Assembly (NCBI GenBank): GCA_963971575.1
Contig: OZ020612.1
Coordinates: 34,451,916 to 34,515,915 of the forward strand
Reading direction: 5' to 3'
DNA from: Liopterus haemorrhoidalis
Taxonomy: Eukaryota > Arthropoda > Insecta > Coleoptera > Dytiscidae
DNA length: 64,000 nt
The notes under the pieces were generated by a model. The model was not told where the DNA came from. It saw nothing but the letters and a program-made list of their open reading frames with translations, and ran no database searches. A program made the position numbers and the translations under genes. How positions within the stretch are numbered: position 1 is the first letter of the stretch; each line of letters starts with the position of its first letter. Shown piece by piece: positions 33,151 to 45,229 of the stretch.

Positions 33151-33585
33151 AGCCATAATAAATCTCGTAAACAATAATATTTACTGCAAACTATATTTTA
33201 TATGTTGTTTACGTGTATAATATGTAATTTTGTTGTTTACTTGTTTGAGTACCGCTGTGGGATCATTCATTGCGGCCGGTGGATGGCGCCTTGGTCTATT
33301 TGCTCTCCGTGACCCCGTCACAGATACATCAAGAGTTGAGTTGAGCTGCGCTGACTAATCTATTGAAACAACCTTCCCAGCAATATTAACGTTAATGTTA
33401 TATTACTTTTCAAATTTTTGGTTTTCATTTTATACTCGAAAAATATATTGAATACAAGTCTGGTGGGAAATATCCAATTCTCCGAATTGTTAATTGAGCA
33501 TTCTTTGCAATTCTTTGAAATCGATGAGATAATCAAGAATAATAAACATGTTTGCCAAATTTGTACATTAGATATTATTGTTAGA
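33151..33585. other. No recognisable feature
   Basis: Mixed composition. A CATTGCGGCCGGTGGATGGC patch near 33270 has no partner that I can see. Confidence 0.35.
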
Positions 33586-33898
33586 GTTGCCGTGGCTCCG
33601 TGGTAAGATGATTGCCTACGGAGTACAGGGACGCGGGTTCTATACCTCCCACCTCCTCCGGATTTGAATCTTCCGATATTGTGCAGACAGCTCTGGGGTC
33701 GACTCAGCCTCAAGTACTTAATACTTATAAATGAGTACCTGTTCATTCAGGGATAATAGGACCGGTCGAAACGTCACACTGACCACGTGGCTTTCATATC
33801 TATGATCGGCGGTCTAGAAACGGAGAACTTACATTTTCTTCCCCTTATACGTCTATCTAGGCGTTGGGAACCTATTATTTATTTTTTTTATTTTATAG
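33586..33898 (+). mobile_element. tRNA-derived SINE, third family, copy 1
   Basis: The head has an A-box-like TGGCTCCGTGG (33593-33603) and a B-box GGTTCTATACC (33636-33646). The body carries CCGGTCGAAACGTCACACTG and GGTCTAGAAACGGAGAACTT AC. The end is AACCTATTATTTATTTT. A 3' half of the same family follows at 34086, and a head is found at 58.47 kb. Confidence 0.75.
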
Positions 33899-34081
33899 TC
33901 TTAGGTAAATATATGTATTTAAAAATAGAGCAGAGGACATTTTTTTTAGGTCATTACTTCAATTTTAGAAGTGAGGACTTGTTTTTTTTAGGTCATCACT
34001 TGTATTACAGAAGTAAGAACATTATTCATAATTTAAAAAATGTTATCTTCCGCCCCCTCCAAATTCTTGGTTGCGCCACTG
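33899..34081. mobile_element. hAT-type right end with hairpin modules
   Basis: Two copies of the module (GGTCATTACTTCAATTTTAG AAGTGAGGAC and GGTCATCACTTGTATTACAG AAGTAAGAAC) precede CGCCCCCTCCAAATTCTTGG TTGCGCCACTG, an hAT-type terminus ending at 34081. The left end is missing. It separates two copies of the same SINE. Confidence 0.55.
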
Positions 34082-34085
34082 GCAT

Positions 34086-34282
34086 CAAGTATTTAATACT
34101 TAAAATTAGTACCTGTTTATACAGGAGATAATAGAACCGGTCGAAACGTCATACTGCCCACGTGGGTTTCATCTATGGCCGGCGATCTAGAAACGGAGAA
34201 CTTACCTTCTCTGACACTTGTTCTCTACGCCTGTTTTAGGCGTTGGGACCCTATTATTATTTATTATTATTATTATTATTTA
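34086..34282 (+). mobile_element. SINE, third family, 5'-truncated copy 2
   Basis: From CAAGTATTTAATACTT onward it repeats the body of copy 1: CCGGTCGAAACGTCATACTG, GATCTAGAAACGGAGAACTT ACC and GGCGTTGGGACCC. It ends in an ATT microsatellite. The tRNA-like head is absent. Confidence 0.7.
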
Positions 34283-34647
34283 AAATTATTGTATTAGATT
34301 CTTGTTACAGTTGGTCTGACATTGGACTTAGTACAACAATACCTTGCATACTATTATTAACAACTATCTGGCGTGCCAGTTGTCTCTCTCTCCCTTCATC
34401 TTTGTCTCTGCCTCTCTGCTTCCCATCGCTATCAACGCACCGTTTAAAGAGCGCTTGAGTGTTTTCTAGTTTGTTTATAAAAACTATAAAAACTTAAAAC
34501 ATAAAAAAGAGGCTTTGGCTTGCAGAAAGATTTCGTACTGAGTTCTTAGCATTTAGGTTTTTAGGGAATTTATTTCCATATATATATTTTACCTTATTTA
34601 TATATATTATTTATGCATAAACTGTACTGTAATCATCGTAGGCGAAT
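34283..34647. other. No recognisable feature
   Basis: A CT-rich stretch (TCTCTCTCTCCC near 34381) and AT-rich DNA; nothing else that I can support. Confidence 0.35.
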
Positions 34648-34648
34648 A

Positions 34649-34860
34649 GAGCCGTAGCAATGGCCTGGCATCGGGGCAAGTGCAAAGGGCGGAAAGCCTG
34701 AGGGGCGCCATTGTCCGTTTTTTTTTTCATCACTTGTATTTTCACCTGTATTAAAATAAAAATGATGCCCTCCTTAAATAAAATGAAAAAATGTAAAACG
34801 GCCATGTTTTAGGTTAAATTAATTTATTTGCCTAGGGCGCCAAAAACACTGCTAAGACTT
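34649..34860 (+). mobile_element. MITE fragment (CAGAGCCGTAGCAA family)
   Basis: TAGAGCCGTAGCAATGGCCT GGCATCGGGGCAAGTGC is followed by half a hairpin module (TCATCACTTGTATTTTCACC TG) and AAAATGATGCCCTCCTTAAA TAAAATG, shared with the copy at 9.7 kb. Confidence 0.6.
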
Positions 34861-35259
34861 GAATAAAACTCACAAAAAAGACGCATTTGTAATTAAAATA
34901 AACATGGCAAACCTCATAAAAAACCTAAAAACACTGTGCTAGAGTGTCACTATAGAGCGCAGAAGGATCGTGAATGAGAACATGATGGAAATGTATAACC
35001 GGCCGCTATAACGAGTTGCCGTTAACAGAGTTGCCATTATTCGAGTTATATCTATATACGTATCTTTAAATACATATACATATTTTTTTAATTTGAGTGG
35101 CACAGCAAATAGAGGTTTTGACGCAAACAAACTAATTTTATTTTATTTGAATATTTTTGAAACGCTTTTTATTTTGACGCAATCTTTGTCAAAAAAACAA
35201 TATATATATTCGTCTTCCACCTTATTTCCCAGAGATTCTGATTTATAAATCTAAAAAAA
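34861..35259. other. No recognisable feature
   Basis: AT-rich sequence with no coding, tandem or inverted structure that I can support. Confidence 0.35.
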
Positions 35260-35375
35260 TCAAATAGTATACGGGCTATATGGAAAGACTTGACAATTAA
35301 CAGATCAAAATGGAAGACTTATATGAGTCAGGTCAAAAATCTACTCCACTGACAGAGCCTAAAGAAGAAGAAGAA
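35260..35375 (+). pseudogene. RTE-like LINE 3' tail
   Basis: ATGGAAAGACTTGACAATTA ACAGATC, then TGGAAGACTTATATGAGTCA, then CTAAAGAAGAAGAAGAA matches the family terminus including its AAG-repeat tail. Confidence 0.65.
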
Positions 35376-36086
35376 AACAATCAGTATTGAAAACTAATGT
35401 GAAACGGCAAAATACGCTCGGCTTTTTCTTAGATTATGTTTTATCGTAAATATTGTTTAATTGTAATCTGGCTCCTGGATACTGAAATAACCTAAAAGAG
35501 TGGCGACTGGGAAGTGAAGGGTGTCGAAATATTCTGTAAAATCGTCTAAATAAAAATAATAAACAGAGAGACAACACATTAGTGACGATATAAGGGCTTC
35601 TTGGTTATACTTATGAAATCCTAAAAAAGAAAGTATCTGGTACATGTCATATGATGAGAAAAGAAATAGAAGGCAAACCATAAGAAGATAAAGAGTAATT
35701 ATTTACATATGTTAAACAAGAGGAAGAATTTCTTTAACAAAAACAAAATCAATGGTTTTTACTAAAAAAGTCAAAATAAATAAATTTAAAAAAAAAGCTT
35801 TGTAAAAAGATCTTTTTAATAAGAAATCTGTGTTGATATGGAAATGAAACATGTGGAACACCTGTTGTAAAAATTTAAAAATAATGCACGTTAATTTGAC
35901 ATCACACCCTGTTTTGCTTAAAATAGGTCATAGGTACATTTAAAAGAGTTGATATGCGAACTCCGTGATTAAAGCTGTTTTTTCTTATTTTGGTACTATA
36001 AGCTCTTAAAATTTCCGAACACCTTTCTTACCATCCTGTACAAAAGATACTACAATAAAGATAATCGGGATCTATTTGAAGATATA
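35376..36086. other. AT-rich; a scrap of the GACA repeat
   Basis: GACGATATAAGGGCTTCTTG GTTATAC near 35585 is a remnant of the repeat seen whole at 40.8-41.2 kb. Nothing else is recognisable. Confidence 0.4.
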
Positions 36087-36496
36087 CCGGGTGAATTATT
36101 TAAGGAGCAATATATATGTTTCACATATAATGTTAATGAAGTGAGTTATTTCAAAAGCAACATAGCCATAAAACAAATTCTTATCGTATCCATGGAAAAG
36201 ACAAAATATTATTTTTTAAAATATTTTTTGGACTTAGCTACTTAGCTACATTATTATTTTTGTTTGTATGTAAATATAAACAAACTAATAAAAATTCATT
36301 TTTGTTTTAATTTACTATTTTTTAGGCGTCTAGGAACTTTATCATGTCAAATAACTTTTATATCTAATCACCATTGCATATCTGTTGCCATGGATATGAG
36401 CTTGTTTTCATAATTTGCTATGTTGCAAATGAAATAACTCACTTCATTAACATTATATGTGAAACATGTATGTTGCTCTTTAAATAATTCACCCGG
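36087..36496. mobile_element. Fold-back MITE with TA duplication
   Basis: The ends CCGGGTGAATTATTTAAGGA and TCTTTAAATAATTCACCCGG lie between TA dinucleotides (36085-36086, 36497-36498). The inverted arms extend about 80 bp through CACATATAATGTTAATGAAG TGAG. This is the layout of a Tc1/mariner-type MITE. Confidence 0.82.
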
Positions 36497-37623
36497 TATG
36501 ACATGTAAAGCTTTATTTAAAATAGATCCCTAGCACAAGTGCATTGCATAAGCATAAAGATATATCGATGGAGTATATTTGCTGTTTACTATAAACAGAT
36601 ATTCGTAGTTATAAGCAGAACATTGATACACCATTGATTGGGATGCGTTTATATTGTGGCCATATTATAGACGAGGCTTAAGCATTTAACACATATAAGT
36701 AAAGTTATATGTAAACATTAATTTTAATGTTTACATATAACTTTGTAATTATGTTAGCGATTTTAATTAACGTTTTTCCATCGACCCCTGGCGGTCGATA
36801 ACTACGACTTTGGAGATCACTGGTCTATATGAATAGTGTTGACTCCACTGTGGCACTTTTCCCCTTAACTTCTAAATAAACAGTCCATTTCCGACAAATA
36901 TGTTAATCTGATATAAAATGTGCGTTATTAGCTGAAAAAACCCTCCCGACACGTTCGCAAAAAACATTTCCGTACAAAAGTAAATCGTCCTTGACGCAGT
37001 AAAGTCACACCCCATATATCGCGCTCCGTATAAGTAGGTTTATAATTAAAATTTCTGAATACCCTTTTATTCGATTTATTGGTGGCACATTCTCGGCTCG
37101 GAGGACTATATACTTAACTCATCACTGCTGGATTTTAATTACATAGAATTTATCCTAAAACATTGTTATTTTCAGCACTGTCAGTTGATTGAGGAGTTGG
37201 CCGCTGTTAGCTGGAGGCGCTGTTGCACTCAAGAAGCTGCTTTTGTTTTCCTATATAATTTCTTTTTAAATACAGGGTTTTATTTAGATATTTCAGTTGT
37301 GGGTTATTATTAAAACATAAATTCCATATTACACCGTTGGATAATGATTTATTTCAATAATGAGGAAGATATATGATCGGTGTAATTGCCTGCAGCATTT
37401 TATTAATGTTTAAATGTTATGTCTGTTATTATACGCATGCCACACATATCACAGCTGCCTTTTTACTATTGTACTTTAAAAAACTATTCATTAGTTATAT
37501 ATGTTTACTAGGGGCCTCAGCCCGGCTACGCCGGTCTTCTCCCCTACATTGTTAAAACTCGTCGCTTCGCGACTCGTTTTAATATAATTTTGTCGCACTT
37601 GTCGATTATAAAACTCGTCGCTC
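36497..37623. other. Mostly unassigned; a short hairpin and a hAT-type end
   Basis: AAAGTTATATGTAAACATTAA and its inverse (about 36704-36746) form a hairpin with almost no loop. TCGACCCCTGGCGGTCGATA ACTACG...GATCACTGG at 36781-36823 looks like a hAT right end. The imperfect palindrome ACTCGTCGCTTCGCGACTCG is at 37556. No coding region is apparent. Confidence 0.45.
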
Positions 37624-38325
37624 ATCTTTTTTTAACACTATTTTATGGAAATTCCTTGAACTTAAGACATTTGCAGGGGCAAATGTCTTAAGTTTTTTCG
37701 TTTATTTATTTATTTATTTTATTTATTAAGTTTTTTTATTTATCGTTAATTCAACTTAAATACTTAATTAGTTTTCTTCTATGAAGAAATACGTTCAAAA
37801 TGTGAAATCTCGTCCCATTTTAAAATGCAAAAACCTAAGGTCACCTGTTACCTTCACCTTCACCTTCTGAAATCTTGTAAGCATATTTCCAGTAATGGCG
37901 CAGACTCTTTGAAAAATGTTTTCTGATGCCTCAAAATATTATCTCGCACGTCAAATAAGCTATCTTGAACCATTATCACCACTTAACACTTTGATTAACC
38001 CTGAAATTTTTAATATCTATAAATCTTTTTTAACACTATTTTATGGAAATTCGCCCTGCAAATGTCTTAAACTTTATCGTTAATTCACCTTAAATCCTTA
38101 ATTAGTATTCTTCTGTCAAGAAACACGTTCAAAATGTGAAATCTCCTCCCATTTTAAAATGCAAAAAATTTGACAGCTGTCACCTTCTGAAATCTTGTAA
38201 GCATATTTCCAATAATGGCCCAGATTCTTTGAAAAATGTTTTCTGATACCTCAAAATATTATCTCGCTTGTCCAAAAAGCTATCCTGAATCATTATTACC
38301 ATTTAACACTTTGATTCTCGCCGTA
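37624..38325. repeat. Direct tandem duplication of ~300-400 bp
   Basis: TTTTTTTAACACTATTTTAT GGAAATTC begins copies at about 37626 and 38026. Both run through CGTTCAAAATGTGAAATCTC, CTTCTGAAATCTTGTAAGCA and TTTGAAAAATGTTTTCTGAT to CACTTTGATT. The first copy also holds a palindrome, CTTAAGACATTTGCAGGGGC AAATGTCTTAAG, and a TTTA tract that the second lacks. Confidence 0.85.
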
Positions 38326-39291
38326 GATATTCTGGACCGGCCGTCTTGTATTAAGAATATTTTTGAATTATCGTCTGATAAAACCTGTCCGTGCCGATCA
38401 ATGGTGACTTTGATTCGACACGGTTTCGAGGAAAAAATGCATTATTTTTATCAATAAAAATTAGTCAGTACCCCCTGTCGAAATAAAATTAAGTCTAAGC
38501 ACTAAAAAAATATCACCCGGATAAGACGGCGGTTCATTTTCCTCTCTCCGCGTTACCGGAAAAATGAAGATACACCAGAAGTTGAATAGAACATATATAC
38601 CAACACTTGTACAATATAATAGTAGATTACTAATTGATAGCTCAGTGGCGTACTATATAAGTACTAATGTAAGTTTTCTTCTTCTGTTACATTATTCGAG
38701 TAGGATTATACTCTTCTTTTAATTTGTTCTTTCATGCATCTCACTCTTTCTGGATGTTTTTTTCTAGTTATTTTCTTCTCCTTTGGTTTCTGTGTCTATT
38801 CGGTTTGGATGTTGGCTATATTATTGTCAATTTTTACTTTGTTTACAGTTTCCCGAAAAACATGTAGTTGAAAACCAACGGCGTACATTCATCAACCAAG
38901 ATATACGAGGTTGAACATGCATTTTTCGGCCATATAATATGGCTTCAAATATCAGTTGTAGCAAGCTTACCTGTCATTGATTCTTATCATATTTCCGAAA
39001 TATTCGAGAATCCTCTTTTTCGCGGTAATAAATGTACCAGAAATGCTGTTTAGCACCTTTCATGGCTAATTTGTTCAGGATCTTCAAATTAAACACATGT
39101 TATTTCTATGATATTCTTAAAATATAGCGATAAATCCAAAACCCCAATAATACTTAGATCCAGTATCAGTCAGCGTCCATGATGCTTCGCTATGGAGAAG
39201 AATTGAAAATATATAGCCTCAATAATCAAAACTTACTTAGTAGATTAAAATATTTTTTCCATCCGGATGAATACTGTTCTGGCTGTCTCAA
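38326..39291. other. No recognisable feature
   Basis: CAGTGGCGTACTATATAAG at 38643 looks like a lone hAT-type end. Open frames (38236-38457, 38868-39053) have no recognisable domain. Confidence 0.35.
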
Positions 39292-39540
39292 TTGAGCCGT
39301 TTATTTTAAAAGTGACATAAGTCACTTTTTCAAAAAAATCAAGTTATTGATAACAATGATTACATTTTAACGGTATCCCTTCATTTGTGAAATAATTTAA
39401 ACCACTTGTGTTGAAAACTATTGAGATATTTTCGAGAGAAGTTTTGCTAGTTAACGGTATAAGAAATATGTTTATTTTGAAAGTGAAATCTTGATTTAAA
39501 AACAAAGTGACTTATGCCACTTTCAAAATAAACGGCTCAA
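39292..39540. mobile_element. MITE with TTGAGCCGTTTATTTT ends
   Basis: TTGAGCCGTTTATTTTAAAA GTGAC and its inverse GCCACTTTCAAAATAAACGG CTCAA bound 249 bp. Each end also contains a near-palindrome, AAGTGACATAAGTCACTT. The flanks show no clear duplication. Confidence 0.75.
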
Positions 39541-40819
39541 TTCTGTATCTAACTTCCAGAGTGATCCTATTTGTCGCTAATCATTTGATGTAGCCCTGAG
39601 TCGGATTTGGGCAGATAGTGACAAAAAGGCTTATATATGCAAAAAGGAATATACGGGTAAAATAAGAACAATAATTATTTTATTTTCCAGGTGTATTTAT
39701 TATTCAAGAATTATAATCCCTTTAGTTCTATAAATTGTTTAAATTTTTGTTTTAAATATGTAACCTAAGACGAATCCGTAGTATGTCAACTCTTGAACTC
39801 AACTGATTGTTTTTAGCAAAAAACACGTGTAATTTTACGCAATCGACGTTTGTAAGTGTTTCATTGTGCAGTTGTCTGTAGGCGACCACGTCATTTCGAT
39901 GAAATTTGCATGTATTGCATTTTTACATGGATTTATATATGATTCGCCTCGAAGCGGTGTTGGGCACTGGAGGGTTTAAAGGATTCTGCATGAATATATA
40001 GGAAATCACTATGTTTTTTAAAATATATGTAATTTAAGATCTCTGTGTAATTTCAAAAATTTATGTTAAGTGTGAATTTCCACACATTGCAGGGTTTCGC
40101 TGGTATATAATAAGTGAAGGCATGCCGCCTTCACTTCATAGTGAAGTTTGTAGGACAAATTGCTTTGTAGTAACCACGGAAAAATGAACGATCTTTTTAA
40201 AATAATTTATCGTCTGTTAATCTAAGAGCTTTAAAAACAAATTTTATGTTAAAATATTTTTTTGTTAATTTTAATTCGAATACCAAATATCATTATTTAG
40301 GTTTCTAAATAAGTGCAGTATTTTTTTTATATAACAAGGTTCATTAAGATTTTGAAAATTGCGCCTATGGCTTTCATTGGTTGTCTTATATCATACGCTC
40401 CGCCCCTCTGGTTTCGTATAAATGACACATAGAATGAAAATATAATTCCAATTGGCTATTAATTTACGCTCTTCAAAATTGAATTCAAAATTTGCTAAAA
40501 TATAACTAGAATTTTAACAAATTAATTTAAACAAAATGAAAATGAAAAAAAAAAAAAACTAAAAATAAAATTGACTCCACAAGCCAGGAACGAATCTGTG
40601 TAGTGTATAACAAATCTGTGTAGTTAGCGCGCAACGGAGCCACTAGACCACCATACGGTTAACAACTCAGCGTATTATATGAGTATAAGCTTTATGCATC
40701 GTCAACTAAAAAACACAAAAAATGCGTTATTTTCCGAAAACATAATCTGATCAAAAATTCCTGTTCCTACTATTCCGGTTCACACCAATGTACATTACTT
40801 AGAATTTTTTCAGATTAGG
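39541..40819. other. No gene; one small hairpin
   Basis: AAGTGAAGGCATGCCGCCTT CACTT near 40116 forms a short stem. A 14-A run lies near 40545. Otherwise AT-rich. Confidence 0.4.
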
Positions 40820-41142
40820 TTTAAACCATCTGGGCTACAGGTGTGGGACACAATTTTTTTTGCACAATTTTGGCAAAAATCGCGTCAAAATAATTTATTT
40901 TGCAAAAATAAAATTTTGATCGTTAATCCACGTACTTAGGGCTTTCATTTGATACCCTACTCAGAATTAAATTTTTTTGATGAGCATATTTATATTTTTA
41001 GGGGGGTTTATTTAGGGGGATAGTTTATATTTTTAGGGGGATATGTTTTAGTATTTTTCCTATGTGCGGGTCAAAGAGTTGTATAAGCATGCCAAATTTC
41101 AACTGTTTAGGTTTAGCCGTTTGGCTACAACTTTTACCGAAA

Positions 41143-41178
<36 letters not shown>

Positions 41179-41228
41179 ACAAAATGACGGTATAAGGGTT
41201 TTTTGGTCATACCTACAAAACCCTAAAA
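40820..41228 (+). repeat. Dispersed repeat with (CAGA)n core, fullest copy
   Basis: The order is CATGCCAAATTTCAACTGTT TAGG, GCCGTTTGGCTACAAC, then eight CAGA units (about 41142-41173), then GACGACAAAATGACGGTATA AGGG, TTTTTTGGTCATACC and AAACCCTAAAAAT. Relatives are at 18.5, 35.6 and, inverted, 49.95 kb. The microsatellite looks built into the element rather than acquired. Confidence 0.7.
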
Positions 41229-41569
41229 ATTATACAACAGTATAAACAAATAATACAGTAATCTACATATATTTTGGTTCGATTTTAATCAAATGAATGG
41301 CATGTGTAAAAACTGTATAGGATTTTATAACATATTTAATAATTAGACTAAAAAGTATAACAAAAATAAACCCATAGATTGCATTATTTATTATTATTTA
41401 AAATATGTTACTGTTTATAAACTATTTACAAATACAATGATTCTTTGCGTAAGAGTACAGAATATTTTTGAGGCTTCTGATCTGACTGCATAGTCAGGCA
41501 AGAGGGGGGGGGGGTAACCGTGGAAAATTCTCGGGGTCCTCGGGTGTTTGGGGGCCCCGGAGACATGGG
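41229..41569. other. No recognisable feature
   Basis: AT-rich, then a G-run (GAGGGGGGGGGGG) near 41501. Confidence 0.4.
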
Positions 41570-41760
41570 CAGAGCCCTAGGAACGGTCTGGCATCGGGGT
41601 AAGTGCCAGGGCTGCGTGGCCGACACTCACTTGTATTTTGGAAGTGAGGACCTTTTTTCTTTTTGCTCATCACTTGTATTTTAGGAAGTGAGGACCTTTT
41701 TTAGGTCATCAGTTGCATTTTCACCTGTATTATAATAAAAATTCCCGAATATAGAATTGA
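41570..41760 (+). mobile_element. MITE fragment (CAGAGCC... family) with hairpin modules
   Basis: CAGAGCCCTAGGAACGGTCT GGCATCGGGGTAAGTGCCAG GG is followed by TCACTTGTATTTTGGAAGTG AGGACC and TCATCACTTGTATTTTAGGA AGTGAGGACC. This is the same order as at 9.7 and 34.65 kb. Confidence 0.6.
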
Positions 41761-43155
41761 TTATGGAAGACCTCTCGGTGGCCCTGTGCATAGTATGGAA
41801 AGATGAAAATTCTGAAATGATGTCCGAATTTTGAACCTTTGTCCCTGTATTCTGTAGGCAACCGTCGTACTACGAAATCACGGTAACTCATTTCTAATTA
41901 AGGCCTAGAAAAATCGCTAAGTGAACAGGGCTCTCAAATGGCTGCCACCAATGACAGACTCCCCTTGATTGAAACTAAACTAAATACTTCTAGTTTTATT
42001 TCAACAACTCCGTCAAATGATTGTAAAAAATTAGAATAAACAATACACTTTTTACCATTTTCATAAGATAGGAAATAACAGTTTAAACTTAACTTCAAAA
42101 TAAATGATTATTCGATTACTTCCATTTTATGATTCCCTTAACATTTATTATAAAATGTATTGTCAAAAATAACAAATTTAAACCCATTTTTACATGAATT
42201 TCTTGAATAAATTCATCCCTAACTTTGTGAAAGCTTTTTAGTATTCTGTAGCCGTCAATATGGAAACGTGCAACATTTCTAAACTGTTAAATGAGTTGTA
42301 AAGAGGAAGAAGACGCGTTAAAAGAGGGTTGCAGAGAAAAGATAAAGGTCCGGGAAGTGCTGAGAGTGCACTATTTGGAGAATGCTATATTCATAAAATT
42401 CTACAACATGAATTTTCTACCAAATGATACTATATTTTAACATTTAGGAACACAGTTTTTAGGAATTGTTTTCCTAAGAGTTTTAATATTGATATTTTAC
42501 GAAAAAACCTTTTTTTTAGGTTAGAAAAATCTTCTCAATTGCTTTATTGAATTCAGTTGACCCACATTTGACTATGACTCCGAAACCTCAAGGGCTTACC
42601 ACATTAGAAGGCTATCCAAGTTTTACTTTTGTAGTTTTTTTTTCAAGATTCACGTCTTTGATTTTGACTTATCACACAGTATTTCAATAATATTGACGAC
42701 TTGGAAATTTTTTGTTTGCACATGCGTACATCGTGTTATTATGACGGTTGACAGTTTTACTTTGAAAAGTTTATTTGAGAGGTTTCACTAAATTAATTAG
42801 TTGTTCATACAAAATCTTTTTTTTTAAATACTATATTCGAAAATAACAATTATACTAACAAAAAACTAACTTCAACATAAACAAAACACAAAGACGTAAC
42901 AGCTGAAAGCGAGAGAACACCAGTTGGCGCACGCGCCTTTTGATAAACCTGGATAGAAAGACAAAGGAATTGAATCATGTTCCATTTGCCTAGTCTTTAA
43001 AACCTAAGTTTTTTTTTTTATACGATCACACACAAATGATTTTGATTCGAATGCATATTAACTCTACTGTGATAAGGTCTTTAGAAAAACTTTCGGTAGT
43101 TTGTTATATACGAGGTTTGATAAAAATAGACGCGGACTAGCGTCATCAAACTTTG
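41761..43155. other. No recognisable gene
   Basis: AT-rich. TACGAGGTTTGATAAAAATA at about 43109 looks like a mariner-type terminus and might be the far end of the mariner at 43.7-44.8 kb, but the match to the other terminus is weak. Confidence 0.35.
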
Positions 43156-43157
43156 TA

Positions 43158-43483
43158 TAGTCCGTTCAAACGTTGGAATGCAGTACAGAGCACACAAAGT
43201 AGTTTTTTTATTGTCATACTCTCTAATTGGTTATTCCAAAAACACTATGCTTTTCTTCCTTGGCGAAGTTACCAGCTGTAGAACTCGCTGATCGTTGAAA
43301 ACGCCGTAAAAATGGTTAATCATTTTTCCCTGATACTTTTTCCATTAAATGAATAAATTATCAACAAAAGAATATAAAATTACGCAGAATATTTAGAGTT
43401 CATTGACATATTTAACACTTTTTCAACATTTGGCTCCCATTTCCCATAAGAGTAATACTGCATTCTGACGTTTGAACGGACTA
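43158..43483. mobile_element. MITE with TAGTCCGTTCAAACGT ends and TA flanks
   Basis: TAGTCCGTTCAAACGTTGGA ATGCAGTA at the left is the inverse of TACTGCATTCTGACGTTTGA ACGGACTA at the right. TA stands at both edges (43156-43157, 43484-43485). Confidence 0.78.
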
Positions 43484-43743
43484 TAAATAAGAAATAATTT
43501 TACACTAAATTATTATAATTTTCAATTTTGGGAACAAAAAAGGCACACGAAGCCAAGTCATAATTTAAGTAACAAAAAAATGGGGGAAACGTGGAACGTA
43601 CCCCTCCTTGGAATCGAGAAAAACAGTATCTTTACTTTATATTTTAAATTCCAATTACAAAAAGTTTTGCCCGCCCTTGAAATATTTTCTGCAGTAGCCC
43701 CTGTAAACTACTTTAATTTTCTTAAACTACTTTAATTTAGACT

Positions 43744-44768
43744 TCAACAAATTCTTGAGGTGATGAAAGTCACTGTCCACGCATTTTTTGTTTGTAATTG
43801 GGGAACAAAAAAAAAATCGTTCGGGGATAAATTAGGTGAATACCTATGACGTGCTGTGTGGGAGCTTGCATTGTCATGATGAAGAATGATGCGACGTCGT
43901 TGTTTTTCCTGATTTTGTCGATGACTTCCGGCAAACAAATTTTTAGATGTTTGCCTTTGTATACCATTCAGCATTAACTGTTCTCCGATCCTCTAAAAGA
44001 ATGGTTACGACATGTCCAGTATAAGTGAAAAAACAAGCGATCATTTTGTTGGAAGTGCTTCGTGAACGAACAACTTTTGTGGGTTTCGGTTCAACTTGGA
44101 AGACCCAAACAGTGGATTGTTGCTTAGTTTCCGGTTCATATGAATACATAAATCCAAGTTTCGTCACCTGTAACGATGTTGTATACGGATGTTGCAGTGT
44201 CTAGGTTGATATTTTGTAGCATTCCCTTACACAAATCAACACGAGCCATTTTTGGGCTTTTGTCAAATTATGCGGAATCCATCGGGAACAAATCTTATTC
44301 ACAACTAAATGTTCATGCAAAATCGAATGTATTGCAGTCTCAGATATGCCAAAGGATGCCTCTCTCTCACGATAAGTCACATTCCGATCTTCTTCAATCA
44401 TTTTGCGCACAGCATCGATGTTTTTTTGAACCACAACCGATTTTGGTCGACCTTCACGAGATTCATCACGGACGGACACACGACCACGAGGAAATTCTGC
44501 AAACCAATTGTACTTCATTACCAAAAGTTAAAAACATTCAACGAAAACCTTTACGAGTAATATCCATTTTTTCACAAATTTGTTTTTTTTAACGCTCAGT
44601 GTCAACAAATTACTCGGTCAATTTATAAGTTGCCAATGATTTCACAATAACAAATGTAAAATTTGACATTTGTTATTGTGAAATCAATCAACGAATATAA
44701 AATGACACATTTCAGTATTGCCATCTAGTGGTCGTTTGTAAAAGCATAAAAGGTAACCCTCGTAACCC
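43744..44768 (-). pseudogene. Mariner transposase pseudogene with 5' terminus
   Basis: Read from 44768 downward, TACGAGGGTTACCTTTTATG is a mariner-type terminal repeat. The transposase follows: KYNWFAEFPRGRVSVRDESR (HTH_48), then GISETAIHSILHEHL, SRWIPHNLTKAQK and GDETWIYV with the first catalytic Asp. After a frameshift come YEPETKQQSTVWVFQ, PKPTKVVRSRST and IACFFTYTGHV. The second catalytic Asp is present in HHDNASSHTA. A deletion then joins directly to YSPNLSPNDFF, where the expected third catalytic Asp (YSPDL) is Asn. Frameshifts, the internal deletion and the Asn change make it inactive. It is a different lineage from the mariner at 21.5 kb. Confidence 0.85.
44638..44685. repeat. Perfect 19-bp hairpin
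   Basis: GATTTCACAATAACAAATG and its exact inverse CATTTGTTATTGTGAAATC enclose a 10-nt loop. It lies between the mariner terminus and its transposase remnant. Confidence 0.8.
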
Positions 44769-44774
44769 CTGAAG

Positions 44775-44860
44775 GGCCTGGAACTTAATAAGGCAAGATA
44801 GAGGATTTATATGTGAGGTTAAAAGTAAACTTGACTGACAGTGCCCAAGAAGGGAGAAAT
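44775..44860 (+). pseudogene. RTE-like LINE 3' tail
   Basis: AAGATAGAGGATTTATATGT GAGG, then CTTGACTGACAGTGCCCAAG AAGGG matches the family terminus. It begins just outside the mariner terminal repeat. Confidence 0.6.
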
Positions 44861-45229
44861 TGCTTCAGTGAAAATATTATGCAATTGTAAAATGAGTAAA
44901 TAACTAGCAGTTGCCATACACGCTTAGCTATAAATATAGAGTTTAACTCACGGTTTAAAATATTTTCTAGATAATATTCCTCAATGGTCTGACTACTAAT
45001 TGCCTAACTAAACATTTATAATAATACTATTATTTGTATGTATATATTTATCAAAATGTTATTGTCCGTCAGTGACGTACTTAGAATATTAAGATAGTTA
45101 GTAACATTTTTTAGCGCACAGTAACGATGGCTATTTGCGCCTAACGCAGCCCATTTAAATGACTACACTACAAAACAATAAATGAAACAATAAATAAATA
45201 AAATCTTGGATATAAATTTTATAGGCATA
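44861..45229. other. No recognisable feature
   Basis: AT-rich. CAGTGACGTACTTAGAAT at 45070 may be a lone hAT-type end. Confidence 0.35.

Noticed and set aside
43106..43135. Definite 3' terminus of the mariner at 44 kb
   Set aside because: Only TACGAGG and a TT match the other terminus; kept as a possibility only.
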